Shown here piece after piece: positions 45,075 through 56,264 of a DNA stretch of 64,000 bases. The DNA comes from Cricetomys ansorgei (lineage: Eukaryota; Chordata; Mammalia; Rodentia; Nesomyidae). The position numbers were made by a program, and so were the translations under genes. How positions within the stretch are numbered: the stretch's first letter is position 1; every line of letters starts with the position of its first letter. Below the pieces are notes generated by a model. The model saw only the letters and a list, made by a program, of their open reading frames with translations. It was not told the DNA's origin and ran no database searches. Location of the stretch: assembly GCA_026225945.1 (NCBI GenBank), contig JAMJFZ010000818.1:1424501-1488500 (forward strand). Direction: 5' to 3'.

Positions 45075-45240
45075 CCCTGGCTCAGCCTCATGCTGTGGGC
45101 CTCTGGGAAACTCAAGTCGCCTCTCTGGGCTCCACGCTTTCATCTGGAACCAAGATCAGTGGATGGCTGTTGAAATGGGATGAAATTACTGTGTACAAGT
45201 ACCTGGTACATCACAGAGGGCCCCAAATGCATTAACCTCC
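45075..45240 (+). repeat. MIR relic
   Basis: 'gcctctgggaaactcaagtcgcctctctgggctccacgctttcatctgg' then 'tacctggtacatcacagag' follow MIR in sense. Confidence 0.6.
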
Positions 45241-46021
45241 TCCCTGGTCTGCTGAGGCCCCGTCTGTGGTCACATGATGCTGTCAGCTCAGGAACGACAG
45301 GGCTGAAATGGAGCTGAGTGACATTTGAAGCAGCTCTCTACAGCCCGTTCCCTGGTTAATGGCCGCACGGGTAATCCGTCAACTTGGGAAAGGCTGGCTA
45401 TCAAGAACCACTCCAGGGATGTTTTGGTGACATTTTAAAGAGGGTGAGACAGAATGTTCCCTCTGATGATGCAATCCTCTCACAGCAGAGCAGAAGTGGC
45501 TGCGACACCGGCCAGAGGGACTGGGAGAAACCCAGCAAGGAGGGGTGGGCCGGCCCCATTGGAGCAACGGGAAGGGAGCCACTTGGGCCGGGCCGGTGCA
45601 CTCAGAACCAGCCTCCCAGCTCCTGCTCACCCCCAATTACAACCCATGCAGACCTGGAGGAGTCTCCAAAGTCCCCAAAGGGGAGCTAACACAGAGAGCT
45701 AGACAAGAGACAACTCTCGTGGCTGAGACCGATACCGGGAACAGAGCAGCCGAGTGGCCTGGAGTAGGGACAGGCTGAGACAACAATCGGGAATTGCCGT
45801 ACAACTGCAGTTGGAGGCAGGGCCAACAGAGGGATGCAGGAGAGAGCCCTCACCGGAGAGAGGGAGGACAGTTGTGACACAGGCGTCTGGGCAGCATGGT
45901 CTGGTCTTCATCTCTGAGGTTGGCGGCCCTGGAGGACCTTGCTGACACAGCCTCATGCTGGGGCCTGTCAGAGGGAAGGGCAGGAAGGCAACGGGGGGCT
46001 TCGTAGATAAGAGATCAGGTT

Positions 46022-46245
46022 CTGCTCCGGTGGTGGTGGCACACGCCTTTAATCCCAGCACTCGGGAGGCACAGGCAGGCAGATCTGTGTGAGTTCGAGG
46101 CCGGCCTGGTCTACAGAGTGAGTTCCAGGACAGCCAGAGTTACAGCAGAGAAACCCTGTCATGAAAAAAACTAAAGAGGGAGAGAGAGGGAGGGAAGGAG
46201 AGAAGGAAAGAGAGGGGGGCGGAGAGCGGGAGAGAGAGGGAGCGC
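46022..46245 (+). mobile_element. B1 SINE with GA-rich tail
   Basis: A nearly complete B1 with tail expanded into GGGA/GAAA repeats. CAGGTTCTG occurs before the element (46016-46024) and again after the tail (46246-46254), which suggests the purine tract belongs to the insertion. Confidence 0.9.
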
Positions 46246-46335
46246 AGGTTCTGGAGTCAGCACAAGCCTGTGACTGAGGACCGTGTGACTGAAGCTAATG
46301 ACTTCCTCTCTCTGGACCTCAGCTGTCTTATGTGA
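46246..46335 (+). repeat. MIR relic
   Basis: 'ttctggagtcagcacaagcctg', 'ccgtgtgactgaagctaatgacttcctctctctggacctcag' follow MIR in sense. Confidence 0.6.
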
Positions 46336-46339
46336 TTCT

Positions 46340-46680
46340 TACTGTAGGGATGCTGGTGGTGGTGAGGGTGAAGATGCTGGCGGTGGTCCCAGTGAACAGG
46401 CTGAGGGAGACGATGATGGTCACGATGGCGGTAGTGATGATCGATGATCGTGGTGATCGTGGCGGCGGTGATGTGTGACAGTAGAGGTGTCGATGGCTGT
46501 AGTGAGGATGGTTATGGTGATGACGGTGACGTGGTGACGTTGGTGACGACAAAGGTCATGATGGTGACCGTGTAAGTGGTGACTGTGTAAGTGGTTCTGG
46601 CGTTAACGGAGCTACTGCTGATGAGCAGGAGAAGCTAGAGGTTTGTTTCTGATGGTGGTGACGGTGGTGGTAAATAAAGA
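46340..46680. repeat. GGTGATGGT-type degenerate trinucleotide repeat
   Basis: About 340 bp of GGT, GAT, GAC and GCG triplets with CpG-containing variants (GACG, GGCG). It is degenerate, so probably old. Confidence 0.8.
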
Positions 46681-46754
46681 CCATCCTACGGGCCTCGACT
46701 TCAGACGGCCGGACGCTTTGGCTTTACCACTGACCACCTGTGACCTTGGCCCCC

Positions 46755-47130
46755 TGGTGAGTTATTCTTCCATAGTTGTGATGAAACAATGTAACAAGAG
46801 CAACTGAAGGGGAGGAAGGGTTACTGTAGCTCACAGTTCTAGGGTGCCGACCATCATGGGGGGGGGTCAAGGCGGCAGGAGCTCGAGGCAGCTGCTCACT
46901 TTGTGTGCGCAGTCAGGAAGCAGAAGCAGTGAGCGATGAATGCTGGGCTCCGCTCACTCCCTTTAGTTTTTACGATCCATAATCCCCTGGGAACAGTCAA
47001 TATGGGTCTTCCCGCACCAGTTGACCCAGCCAAGATGATTCCCTGTAGACATGGCCAGAGGCTTGTCTCCCACCCATCCCGGACCCAATGGAGTTAACGG
47101 TATACCCAAGCACCACAGCCTCTCCCTTCT
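46755..47130 (-). mobile_element. MaLR-type LTR relic, antisense
   Basis: 'ccatagttgtgatgaaacaatg', 'gtagctcacagttctagg', 'cagtcaggaagcagaagcag' and 'atggccagaggcttgtctcc' follow the reversed rodent MaLR LTR. Ends are unclear. Confidence 0.55.
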
Positions 47131-47234
47131 CTCTCTTGAACTGCACCTCTGTGAATATGCGATGATCCTGGCGGTGGCTGATCCTTACTCCTACCCTATG
47201 GACCATCGAAAGGGTTAAATGAGTCAGGCACACA

Positions 47235-47520
47235 CAAAGGGGTCAGGTGACTGGTCAACTGGCAGGAGCCTTGCAAATACGAGGACCTGGGTCTGGCACC
47301 CAAATCCACATAAAGGAAGGCTCCTGGCAGTGGAGATGCAGAGGCAGGGGGATTGATGGGGCTTCTTCTTCTGCAGTTCTGTCAAGTCCGTGATCTCTAT
47401 ACCTGTGAGAGATCCATAAAGCAAGTGGGTGGCTCCTGAGAAACAACCCTGAGGGTGACCTCCGGCCTCCACGTTCTCCTGCACAAGCACGGTCACGAAC
47501 CATGCACATAGTGCCCGATC
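47235..47520 (+). mobile_element. Diverged tRNA-derived SINE
   Basis: 'acgaggacctgggtctggcacccaaatccacat' resembles the head and first part of the family at 56950. 'gtgacctccggcctccacg' resembles its end. Divergence is high. Confidence 0.45.
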
Positions 47521-47989
47521 CTGCTGGGTACTTGATTAACTCTAGTCAGCATTGTGAATGATACTGTGGTTGCTATGTCCCCTGAGCTGTTTTTGTGTTT
47601 TGTTTTGTAAGAACCCCAAAGCCTTGGTCAAGATCAGAATGAGTCTTGGCTCTGGCTTGTAGGACTCCCATCCCCAGCCCTGCCTTTCTCATTGTGAAAG
47701 GTCCTGTGTGGGCAGGACCCTGATGATGGAGATGGTGACAGATCCCGCAGTCCTGGGACGTGGGGAGGGGCAGTGGTGGGTGAAGTCTGTGTGGAAGCCA
47801 CGCTTTGCACATGAGCCTGGAACTGTCTTCTGCATGGTGGGGGCCGGGGGGGCTGATGAAGACGTGTGAGCCTGGGGGCTGCACAGAGAGACCTGTACCT
47901 GAGCTGGGGTTCTGTATAGGTGCGGGTCTCCCCGAGCAAGACCACAGCCCGCTGTCACCCTCCCTCACCTGCCCCACCTTGCCTTTCAG

Positions 47990-48116
47990 AGACCTGGATG
48001 GCAAGCAGCACAAAGCTCTGCCCCTGGGCGGGGAGAATGACCGAGTCTTCAACGACCTGTGGGGGAAGGGCAATGTCCCCGTGGTCCTCAACAACCCCTA
48101 CTCAGAGAAGGAACAG
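47990..48116 (+). CDS. Nos1: Neuronal nitric oxide synthase, exon 3
   Basis: The exon of 127 nt supplies the third base of Arg230 and then 42 codons, with acceptor TTTCAG and donor GTAAGA. The encoded segment runs from DLDGK to YSEKEQ and matches the linker between the PDZ/DYNLL1-binding region and the oxygenase domain of nNOS. The fifth residue after the DLDG turn is Gln, a position that differs between the rodents and human I remember. This is the exon to which first exons splice in nNOS-beta and gamma forms that skip exon 2. The TVVLNNPYS-type region is strongly conserved, which supports the exon call. Confidence 0.96.
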
Positions 48117-48612
48117 GTAAGAGAGGCATTGACAGGGCCCTGCATTCGCACGCTTCCTTGGGGGTGGGGTGAGAGGGGGGAGGGGAGCACAGGATCCCAA
48201 GGGCCTAGAAGCTAAGCCAAGAGGACCGGGTCTGGGGTGCGAGGGCTGGGTCCGGGGTTCGAGGGCCGCATACAAGGACCGCATCCTGGGTGGGAGGGCC
48301 GGGTCCAAGTCTGGACATGTCATGTTTGTGAGCGTTTGTGAGCTTGCCATTTATTCAAATTTTACATTCCTGTTGCTCTCAGGAAAGACACTCACGCTTC
48401 ACATTCTAAAGACGGCGAATATCCACACTAACCCCCCCCCCCACTTAATGCCACCCTAGAGACCAGCAATATTGGTTGTTTTATTGTGCTCTAACGTCTT
48501 ATTATAAACAGACAAATGACATGCGTGTTATTTTTATATCTTTGTACTAATGAAGTGTGTCTTCACGTAGTAACGTTTCTAGGAGATAAGGCCCAGTGAG
48601 AAGGTGCGGGGG

Positions 48613-49011
48613 TGTCTTGGTTAGGGGTTCCGTTGCTGTGGTAAACACCATGACCAAAAGCAACTTGGGGAGAAAAGGGTTTATTTCAGCTCACAGTTCC
48701 AGGTAATAGTCTATATTACGAAGGCAAGTTGGGCCAAGAACTCAGGCAGGGCAGGAGCCTGGAGGCAGGAGCTGGTGCAGGGGCCATGGAGGGGTGCTGC
48801 TCACTGGCTTGCTCAGCCTGCTTTCTTATGCAACTCAGAATCACCTGCCCAGGGGTACCACCAACCCACAATGGGCTGGACCGTCCCACACGAATCATCA
48901 ATTAAGAAAATACACCACAGGCCAACCTGGTGGAGCCATTTTCTTAACTGAGGTTCCTTCTTCTCAAATGGCTCTAGCTTATCTCAAGTTGACATAAAAG
49001 CAGCCAGAACA
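48613..49011 (-). mobile_element. ERVL-MaLR-type solo LTR, antisense
   Basis: TGTCTTGG to CAGAACA bounds a 399-bp element that aligns throughout to the LTR at 25297-25680 (shared 'caccatgaccaaaagcaa', 'gagctggtgcaggggccatgg', 'ctggcttgctcagcctgc'). Confidence 0.75.
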
Positions 49012-49739
49012 GAAGGCCTGGTTCCTTTTTCACAGCTGTATAATATTCTAGTGTGATGGAATAAGAACTTCAAAACAGACATGTGAGCAGACTTATCAAG
49101 AGAAAAAAATCCCTAGAGGTGTTAAAGTTGAGTCAAAGATCACTTACATTTACAACCCAACGGCTGGATCCATCTTACCAGAAAAACAGGTGGGGAGAGC
49201 TGTTTGCCCACAGCCTCACCAGCTCCATCTGTTACCAGATGTCTCCGTCCTGGTGCTTGCCAGTCTGTGGAGATGTGTGCCGACAGCTGAGTCACCACCC
49301 CTTTCTAAGAGAGCCTGGGCTTGGCTGGAGAGGAGCAGCCACTTCTCTCCTGCCTGGGCCGCTGACAGACCAGGCCATAGTGACCCTTGGAAAGAGCCCA
49401 TGTCTCCTACGGATCATCCTCACCCCACAGCAGCGGGAAGGGGGTGACTCACGGAAGGTCTGGAAGAGGGGGAGCTGTACCCCCTTTTCCCAGTGCCTGC
49501 ACTTAGATGGAGCCTTTCAGTCTGTCCGAGCCAGGACTCTAAGCCTTTGCCACAGAGGAGGGCGAGCCAAGGCTGAGCCAAGGCAGAAGTGGCTGACTTT
49601 GGCTGCTGATGGCTAACGGGGAAGAACGGAGCATGGAGAATTCCACCATCCCACTGGCCGACTCCCGCAGCCAGCCGGTGACATCCAGGAATGTTTGTGG
49701 ATGAACACATTAAATTGTCCTCTAAAATCAAGGCCACGC

Positions 49740-49819
49740 TGGAGTTGGGCTCAGTGGTTGAGCATGTGTTTAGCAAGCAGGAGACTCTGGATCCAACACG
49801 AGCAAAATAAACGCAAACA
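49740..49819 (+). mobile_element. ID SINE with target-site duplication
   Basis: 'gttgggctcagtggttgagc' (A box) and 'ctctggatccaacacgagc' are followed by an A-rich tail. AATCAAGGCCACGCTGG before (49726-) and AATCAAGGCCACACTGG after (49820-) form a long target-site duplication with one change. Confidence 0.8.
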
Positions 49820-49911
49820 AATCAAGGCCACACTGGAACACTGGGGACTCTTGTTCACAAAAACAATAAGACAAACTACTATAGTCTTTAAAAATTCCTT
49901 CATGATTTCTT

Positions 49912-50105
49912 TCTGTGGTAGGGGAAGGAGGGCCTGGGAATGGAACCCAGGGCTTGGCTCACAGAGCACTGTGTCCTGGGCTATATCACCAGCTATTGGC
50001 TTCTTTGAGACAGGGTCTTGTTGTATAGCCCAGGCTGGCCTTGAACTTGTAAACCTTGGCCTCTGCTTCCCAACTGTTGGGATTGCAAGTGTGTGCCACC
50101 ACATT
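49912..50105 (-). mobile_element. B4 SINE, antisense
   Basis: The reversed ID head ('ctgggaatggaacccaggg', 'ctatatcaccagc') is followed by the reversed B1 body ('gagacagggtcttgttgtatag', 'ttgggattgcaagtgtgtgcc'). Confidence 0.75.
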
Positions 50106-50360
50106 GGTTGCCAGTTCCTTCCTTTATTAAAAATGAAGTCATGTGTGCTGATAACTCTCTCGAGACAGACAGACAGGAAGTGGCTCCTCCAGTTAGATCC
50201 AGGCTCAGACACGGCTTGTCGGGTGTACAGCCTGATGTCCTAAGAGATGCGTCTGGTTTTAATTTATTGTCGTTTTTTTCAAAGTTTTATACAAAAATAT
50301 TACATTTCTTCTTTAAAATGTACACTATCTAACCACACGTGAGCCTACCTTCTTAGGGGG

Positions 50361-50736
50361 TGTGCTAGTCACTGTCCTGTCCCTGCAAAGGGGCACCATG
50401 ACCAAGGCAATGCTTATGAAGGAGGACATTTCTCTGGGGCTTGCTTATAGGGTCAGAGGCTCGGTCTGTTATCAGCAGGACAGGGAGCGTGGCGGCACGC
50501 AGGCAGGCACTGGAAAGGTAGCTGAGAGCTACATCTTGATCCATAGGCGGATAGGGAGAGACTCCGGGCTTGGTATTGGGCTTTTAAAACCTTCAAACCC
50601 CACCCCCAGGGACACACTTCCTCCAACAAGGCCACGCCTCCTGATCCTTGTAATCCTTTCAAACAGTCCCATTCCCCGTGACTAAGCATTCCAATATATG
50701 AACCTATGGGGCCGTTCTTACTCGAACCCCCACACA
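50361..50736 (-). mobile_element. ERVL-MaLR-type solo LTR, antisense
   Basis: TGTGCTAG to CCCACACA bounds a 376-bp element with the reversed MT/ORR1 words 'ccatgaccaaggcaatgc', 'agctacatcttgatccatagg' and 'cacttcctccaacaaggcc'. It belongs to a different subfamily from 48613. Confidence 0.7.
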
Positions 50737-50936
50737 GGGACAGCGGTCTGCATGACCTCTGTGTGAGCCTGGATCCTTCTTTACACAGACTCTCCACTCT
50801 GCGACAATCCCTGCCACCCGTTAAGATGCCATCTCCTCAGGACCACGTGCCCATTGCTAGTTATTACCGCACCGAGGCTGTTGGCTTCGTTTGTGTAGTT
50901 AGGGCAGAAGATAAATCCTTTTGTGCCCATCTGCTG

Positions 50937-51025
50937 TTGCTGTTGTTTTATTTTGGTGGTGCTAGGGTGACCCATGGCCTCATGAATGCCAGGCAGGTGC
51001 TCTAACCATTGAGCTATATCCCCAT
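50937..51025 (-). mobile_element. ID/B4-type SINE fragment, antisense
   Basis: 'gctagggtgacccatggcctcatgaatgccaggcaggtgctctaaccattgagctatatcccc' is the reversed tRNA-derived head. Confidence 0.65.
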
Positions 51026-51039
51026 TTTTTTTTAAAAAA

Positions 51040-51200
51040 AATCTTAATCACGTGTGGGTACATGCACATGAGTGCAGGTGCCTACAGAGTTCAGAAGAAA
51101 GTCTCAGATCCCCTGGAACTGAAGTCACAGGCACTTACGGCCTTCCTGACACGGGTGTTAGGAATCGAACCTGGGTCCTCCACCGTAGCGTTACCTACCC
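51040..51200 (-). mobile_element. B2-type SINE, antisense
   Basis: 'tacatgcacatgagtgcagg', 'tctcagatcccctggaactgaagtcacagg' and 'aatcgaacctgggtcctcc' are reversed B2. Confidence 0.65.
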
Positions 51201-51224
51201 TTGACTTCCCCATTCTTTAAAAAA

Positions 51225-51335
51225 ATACGTTCAGATGCAGTCTCACTAAGTTAACTTTAACTCACACTATAGCCTGAGCACTTAGTCCCTCACCTGGCCA
51301 TCCTCCTGCCTCAGCCACCTGAGTAGCTAGCTGTG
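51225..51335 (-). mobile_element. Old B1-like fragment, antisense
   Basis: 'gatgcagtctcactaagtta', 'catcctcctgcctcagccacctgagtagc' resemble a reversed proto-B1. Confidence 0.5.
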
Positions 51336-52007
51336 TCTTTATTAGAAACAGCAGTGAAGAGACTGACTAAGAAGTTCCCGTGTGCCAAGAAAGATCAGAA
51401 ATGAGGAATATTCTCCGGTGCTTCATGTGCACCTGAATGCGGCGTTTGGAACTGTGGGCCTGCTCCGCTGATTTGCCGGTGGAGTTTGTAATTCCCTGTT
51501 GGTGGTAGCCTTTGAGTTTGGCTAAAGGGGAAGAAGCAGAAGCATTCTTGACTCTTCCAGAAATAGCTGGAAGTCCCTGCCAAGGCCTGGGCGAGGGCAG
51601 GGCTGTGACCGCTTCCTTTCATGCCCCTCCTATTTACATTTGCAGAGAGTCACCTTGAACTTGTAATTAGAGGGGTGGAGCTCGGTACAGAGAATTCAGC
51701 AGAAGAGATTTGGGGACAGGCTTCTCAGGCAGTGTGGGGCTAAGGAGAGGTCCTCCAGGATGGACACCCCAGTACCTTGGAGAAGGGGACCTGCTAAGCA
51801 CCGAGCACCCAGTAAGATGACCAAGTAGCTTTGCCTGAAAGGCTCTGACCCAGAGATCAGCTGTGGGCAGTTGGGTCCACTCCAGCCCTCATGTCGGACC
51901 CTCAGCTCGGTCCGTGACCCAAAAAGATTCCAAACCACTGGTCTCCAACCATCTTCCCAGATTCACTCCCTGCAAAGCCAGGCTCCATGCTACCTTCAGA
52001 AATAGAG

Positions 52008-52130
52008 CTGAAAGGAGCCAGGCATGCTGGTGTCAGCCTGTCACCCCAGCCCTGGAGAAGCTGAGGTAGGAGGGGCTGCAAGTTCAAGGCTAGCTACATA
52101 CTGAGACCCTTTCTCAAAAAAGCAAAAATA
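52008..52130 (+). mobile_element. Old B1-like SINE
   Basis: 'gccaggcatgctggtgtcag', 'gaagctgaggtaggaggggctgcaagttcaaggc' and 'gaccctttctcaaaaaa' follow B1-type order. An ID-like remnant may follow to about 52230. Confidence 0.6.
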
Positions 52131-53784
52131 CAACAACAACGAAAACCAAGCTGTGTTTTTTGCTTACCCATAGCTCAGGTGATAGGGTGTTTTCTCGGCA
52201 CGCGCTTGGTTCTGTGTATAGTCCCTAAGACGGAGAGCTCCAACTCCCCGCTCCAACTCCTCCCATCCCCCCACCCACTCCTGCTGAAATCTATGGCTTC
52301 TTCTTTAATCATTATTGGGGTGTGTGTGTGTGTGTGTGGTGGTAATTACAAGCTGATGAGTCCGTTTAGTGTTGCTCATGTGTACATGCATTTAGGGATA
52401 ACAGGATCACCCTGTTGTCAGGAGGACTGTCTCTGGAGAAAACTGAGTCTCCCTCTCTTGGCAGTTCTTAATGCCTATAGCTCCTCATACAGGGGCAGGA
52501 CCTTGAGAGATTTCCCCCAGCCACACTGGCATGTCAGCTGTGTTGTCCCCGTGCAGGTCTTGTTCAGACAGCCATACCCATGAGATTCGAGAACACAGCA
52601 TCCCTGTCATGTCCAGAAGACACAGTTCATAGCAGGAATCCTGATCCTCTGCCTCTTAACGCTCTTTCCACCCCGCGTCGGTGATGTTCCCCAGGCCTTA
52701 GGTGTAGGGTTGGGTTATAGACCAATCGGTTGGGATTGAACACCCCGCAGTGGCCAGTAGTAGCTGTCAGTAGGTCTCCACCTGCTACTTCTGTAAGCGT
52801 CAGACGGCCGGCATTGTTCCCTGCACAAAAAGGGACCTCACTGTCTGCCTCCCAGGTCAGGAAGAGACTGGTAACTAGGGAGGAGAAGCAGCTGTCTGTA
52901 TTTCCCTCCCCAGAACCGAACAAAGGGGCACAGATAGGAAGGAAGCAGAGTACCCGGGCTAGACACGAGAAAGAGCTCCCTGATCAGAGCACTGTTCATT
53001 TGCTAAAGAAATAGTAAGGCCCCACTCTGGCCCAGAAAGAAGTTGCCACTGTCCTGGGGGCTCGTGTTTGCTTGCCTACATTCAGAGAGTCTTGCACACA
53101 GGGGATGCCCCTTAAGCTTGTCTGGAAAACTGAGCTGTTGGCTTCTGTAATGGCGATTTCTCTGGCTGGTGGAGTTGGTTAGCTGTGAGGAGGGCCGGAG
53201 AGACTAGTTTCTAGTCTTTGGTGGTACTCTGTGAACTTCGTCTTGCACGCCCTCTGCGCAAATTGCATCTGGCCCAAGACAGAAGGTGGAAAGAGCTACT
53301 TCCTGTGTTATCAAACTCTTCCCCCAAACCCGTGTGCATAGCCAGCCCTGCGGTAGAAGCAAAACAAAACAAAAAGCAAGCACCATCTTCCCTGCGCTGG
53401 AGAGCCTCATGGCCAAGTGCATACCCACCACGTGACTAGCACTAAGCAGGGTCCTACGGGAACTTGCAAGACTCAGCTGGCATTCTGGGAGCTTTGTCCC
53501 AAGAGGTAACATTGGACCTGGGCTTTTGAAGATCTAGTATGAGTTTGCCTAACACAAAGTAGGTAGAAACGTTCTGGTAAAACAAATGGTTATGACTGGC
53601 TACAAGCTGTGGCTTCACATTTCTGAGGCTCTTTACTAGATCTCTGCTGTTATCCTTCATGTTCGCACCACCTGAGACACCTTCTAAGGCCCTTCTGTGA
53701 TAACCATCATATGTAAAATGTTACAATTGATAAATAACATGAGGCCTGCTTCTTTGCTCCCTTTGCTCCCGACCCCACCCCTGC

Positions 53785-54095
53785 CTGACCCAGGCAGCAT
53801 TAGGGAGAAGAGGTTATTTTGGTTTCACAGTTTAGGGGGATGCAGTTCACCATGGCAGGAAAGGCACAGGGGTGGAAGCCATCTTGGCTGCAGAAGCAGC
53901 GGGAAGGTGAGACCGCTTGCTCGTATCTTGGCGGATCAGGAAGCAGAGCCAGAACAGGAAGTGGAGCGGAGCTATAACCTCAGTGCCAGTCACCCAGTGA
54001 CTCACTTCCTCCAGCCAGGCCTCAAACATCGCCACCCGCTGGGTGCAACTTTTCAAAACATGAGCTTGTGGGAGCCACGTCCTGTTAAACCGCGA
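53785..54095 (-). mobile_element. MaLR-type LTR relic, antisense
   Basis: 'ggtttcacagtttaggggg', 'caccatggcaggaaaggcacagg', 'atcaggaagcagagccag' and 'gacactt/actcacttcctcc' resemble reversed rodent MaLR LTRs. Confidence 0.5.
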
Positions 54096-55134
54096 CTCTA
54101 CAGAACCGTAGAATTGGAGCCCAGCCCTTCGCACCGCCCCCTCCCCTTACTGATCGCCTGTTTCCCTCAAGTGATCCAGTTGCTCTCCTGACGGACAAGT
54201 ACCTTCACCCTGTCCGGAGGCAGACATCCACTTTCTGTCTAATCCATCACTCATCCAACCCACAGGGCACAGGTGGGGAAGGTTCCAGGCTGAAGTGGCT
54301 TCTCCCCTAGGGTCCACGCCTCTCTCCCAGCACCCCACCCTGTCTCTAGCTCCTGCTGGTTGAAGCAATGAGGTAGTCTCTCTAGTGGCCTTTCTTGTAA
54401 CCCCCTCCCCGGGCCCCCTCCTCTGAGCTGGCATTTCCTCTCCCTGGAAGCTTTTGAAATGTCAGAATCCACTGTATAGAGTTTCTCTGCATTTCCAAGC
54501 GGGAGTATCAGCAACTGGGGAAGCTCCAAATTACAAGGCAGGAGGGGGCAGTCTGTGGGGGATCCCGGGTCTCTGGCAGAGGGACAGCAGCCCTGCGGAC
54601 CTGGGCAGCAGACAGGTAGAGCGGGCTCTCTGCCTCAGCCTCCAGCACACCACGACAGCAGGAACCTCAGGCAGCCCTGACCCAAGCTTGTTAGCGATGT
54701 CAGAATAAAATACCAGCCACGGTGGTTAACACCACCACCATGGAGCCCTTAGGAGCCCAGGGTTCAGTGTGGGTGGGGCCAGGATGGTCCCGTCCTCACT
54801 GGTGACCCGCATCAGATGACCAGTTAGCACAGTGCTGAGACATGGCAATGGCTTGTTGCCTCCTGAGGGATGAAATGGGTTAGTCTAGGAAATAATGTCA
54901 CTAACCATAGCAGCCATGCCTGGCGCTTCTTAGCTAAGTACTTCAGGGCTGCCATGTCTTTCCAGCCCCAGCCCCAGCTTGAGTAGTACAGTCCGCACCC
55001 TGCATACCTCAGCTTCTATAACCCATAGATTCACTGAGGCTCAGACCAAAAATACTCACCAAATTGCATCTGTGTAGACTGCTGTCTTCCCTACACAGTG
55101 CAGCAATGCAGCTAGCTACTTGACGCAGGAGACT

Positions 55135-55500
55135 GGGCTGACTGGATGACTCGGTGGGTAGGGGCACTTGCTGAGCAAGCATAAGGACCTGAGTTCAAAT
55201 CCCCGGCACCCAGATAATAGGCTGTGTGTGGCTGGGCATGCCCATAACCCCCCAACATTGGGAACTGGGGACAGGAGGATTCCAAGAGCTTGCTGGCCAG
55301 CCTGCCTGGGCAATGTGGTGAGCTCAGGGAGAGGCCCTGCTTCAATGGCGAATGGCGTGGGGACACAGAGTGACAGAGGAGACGCCTGACATTCTGCTGT
55401 GGCCTCTTCAGGTACAACTTGTGACCTGCACACTTGGAGTGTATGCTACACACACATGCACACACACATGCAGGCACATGCACATACACACACACCTCTG
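55135..55500 (+). mobile_element. tRNA-derived SINE with CA-rich tail
   Basis: 'gactggatgactcggtgggtagg', 'aggacctgagttcaaatccccgg' form the head. 'ggctgggcatgcccataacc', 'ttgctggccagcctgcc' form the body. The tail is CACATGCACACA. Confidence 0.7.
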
Positions 55501-55504
55501 TTGT

Positions 55505-55595
55505 CCCTGTATTATACTTGGGGAAACTGAGGCACGGAGGTTTAGTGTCTCAGTGAGGATCAGTAAGTGATGGATGGCATGTGAACCACAGTCCT
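55505..55595 (-). repeat. MIR relic, antisense
   Basis: 'acttggggaaactgaggcacgg' then 'cagtaagtgatggatggcatgtgaac' follow reversed MIR. Confidence 0.6.
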
Positions 55596-55913
55596 GCCAT
55601 CTCAGAGCCCGCCCTCAGCTCAGCGGGACCGCCCATTAAATAAGTGGCCGGAAAATAAGGCTGTTGTCCCTTATGGTAAATGAAGTAAAGGGGTGGACAC
55701 TGCACACCTCAACACAGCGAAGGCCCTGGTCACCGGGCCTGTAGCTAACGACGTTACAAATGGGAAAAATGGACACCCTGCCCTCTAAAGCCAGGGACGG
55801 TGGCTGGTGAGGTGGCTGCACGGGTGAAGGGCCTGTCTCCGAGCCTGACCGCCCGAGTTTAGTTAATTACTTTATCAGTAGCATGAAGCAGGGGAATTAA
55901 GAAACTACAATTC

Positions 55914-56158
55914 AGCCGGGCAGTGGTGGCTCATGCCTTTAATCTCAGCACTTGGAAGGCAGAGGCAGGCAGATCTCTGTGAGTTCGAGGCCAGCCTGGT
56001 CTATAGAGTGAGTTCCAGGACAGCCAGAGTTACAACAGAGAAGCCCTGTCTCGGGGAAAGGGTGAAAGGGTGGAAGGAAAGAAGGAAGGAAGGAGGAAAG
56101 GAAGGAAGGAAGGGAGGCAGGGAGGGAGGGAGAGAGAGAGAGAGAGAGAGAGATAGAA
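55914..56158 (+). mobile_element. B1 SINE with GGAA/GA tail and target-site duplication
   Basis: A complete B1 ends in GGAAGGAA and GAGA repeats (56075-56150). GAAACTACAA occurs before (55903-55912) and after (about 56160-56169) the element, so the tail expanded within the insertion. Confidence 0.9.
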
Positions 56159-56264
56159 AGGAAACTACAACTCTCTCTCTCAGCACCATCCTGTCACCCA
56201 CATCCATGACCTGTGTCTCCTGGGGCCCAGCTCCTAAGAACACACACCCAGCCTTGTTACCTGT

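Larger units (their letters stand above)
36933..47989 (+). other. Nos1: Nos1 intron 2
   Basis: The intron has donor GTAAGC and an acceptor TTTCAG at 47984-47989, and is phase 2. Stretches longer than 300 bases with nothing I can support are 36986-38183, 38911-39420, 39466-40069, 41136-41829, 42561-43462, 43926-44698, 45241-46021 and 47521-47989. Confidence 0.9.
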
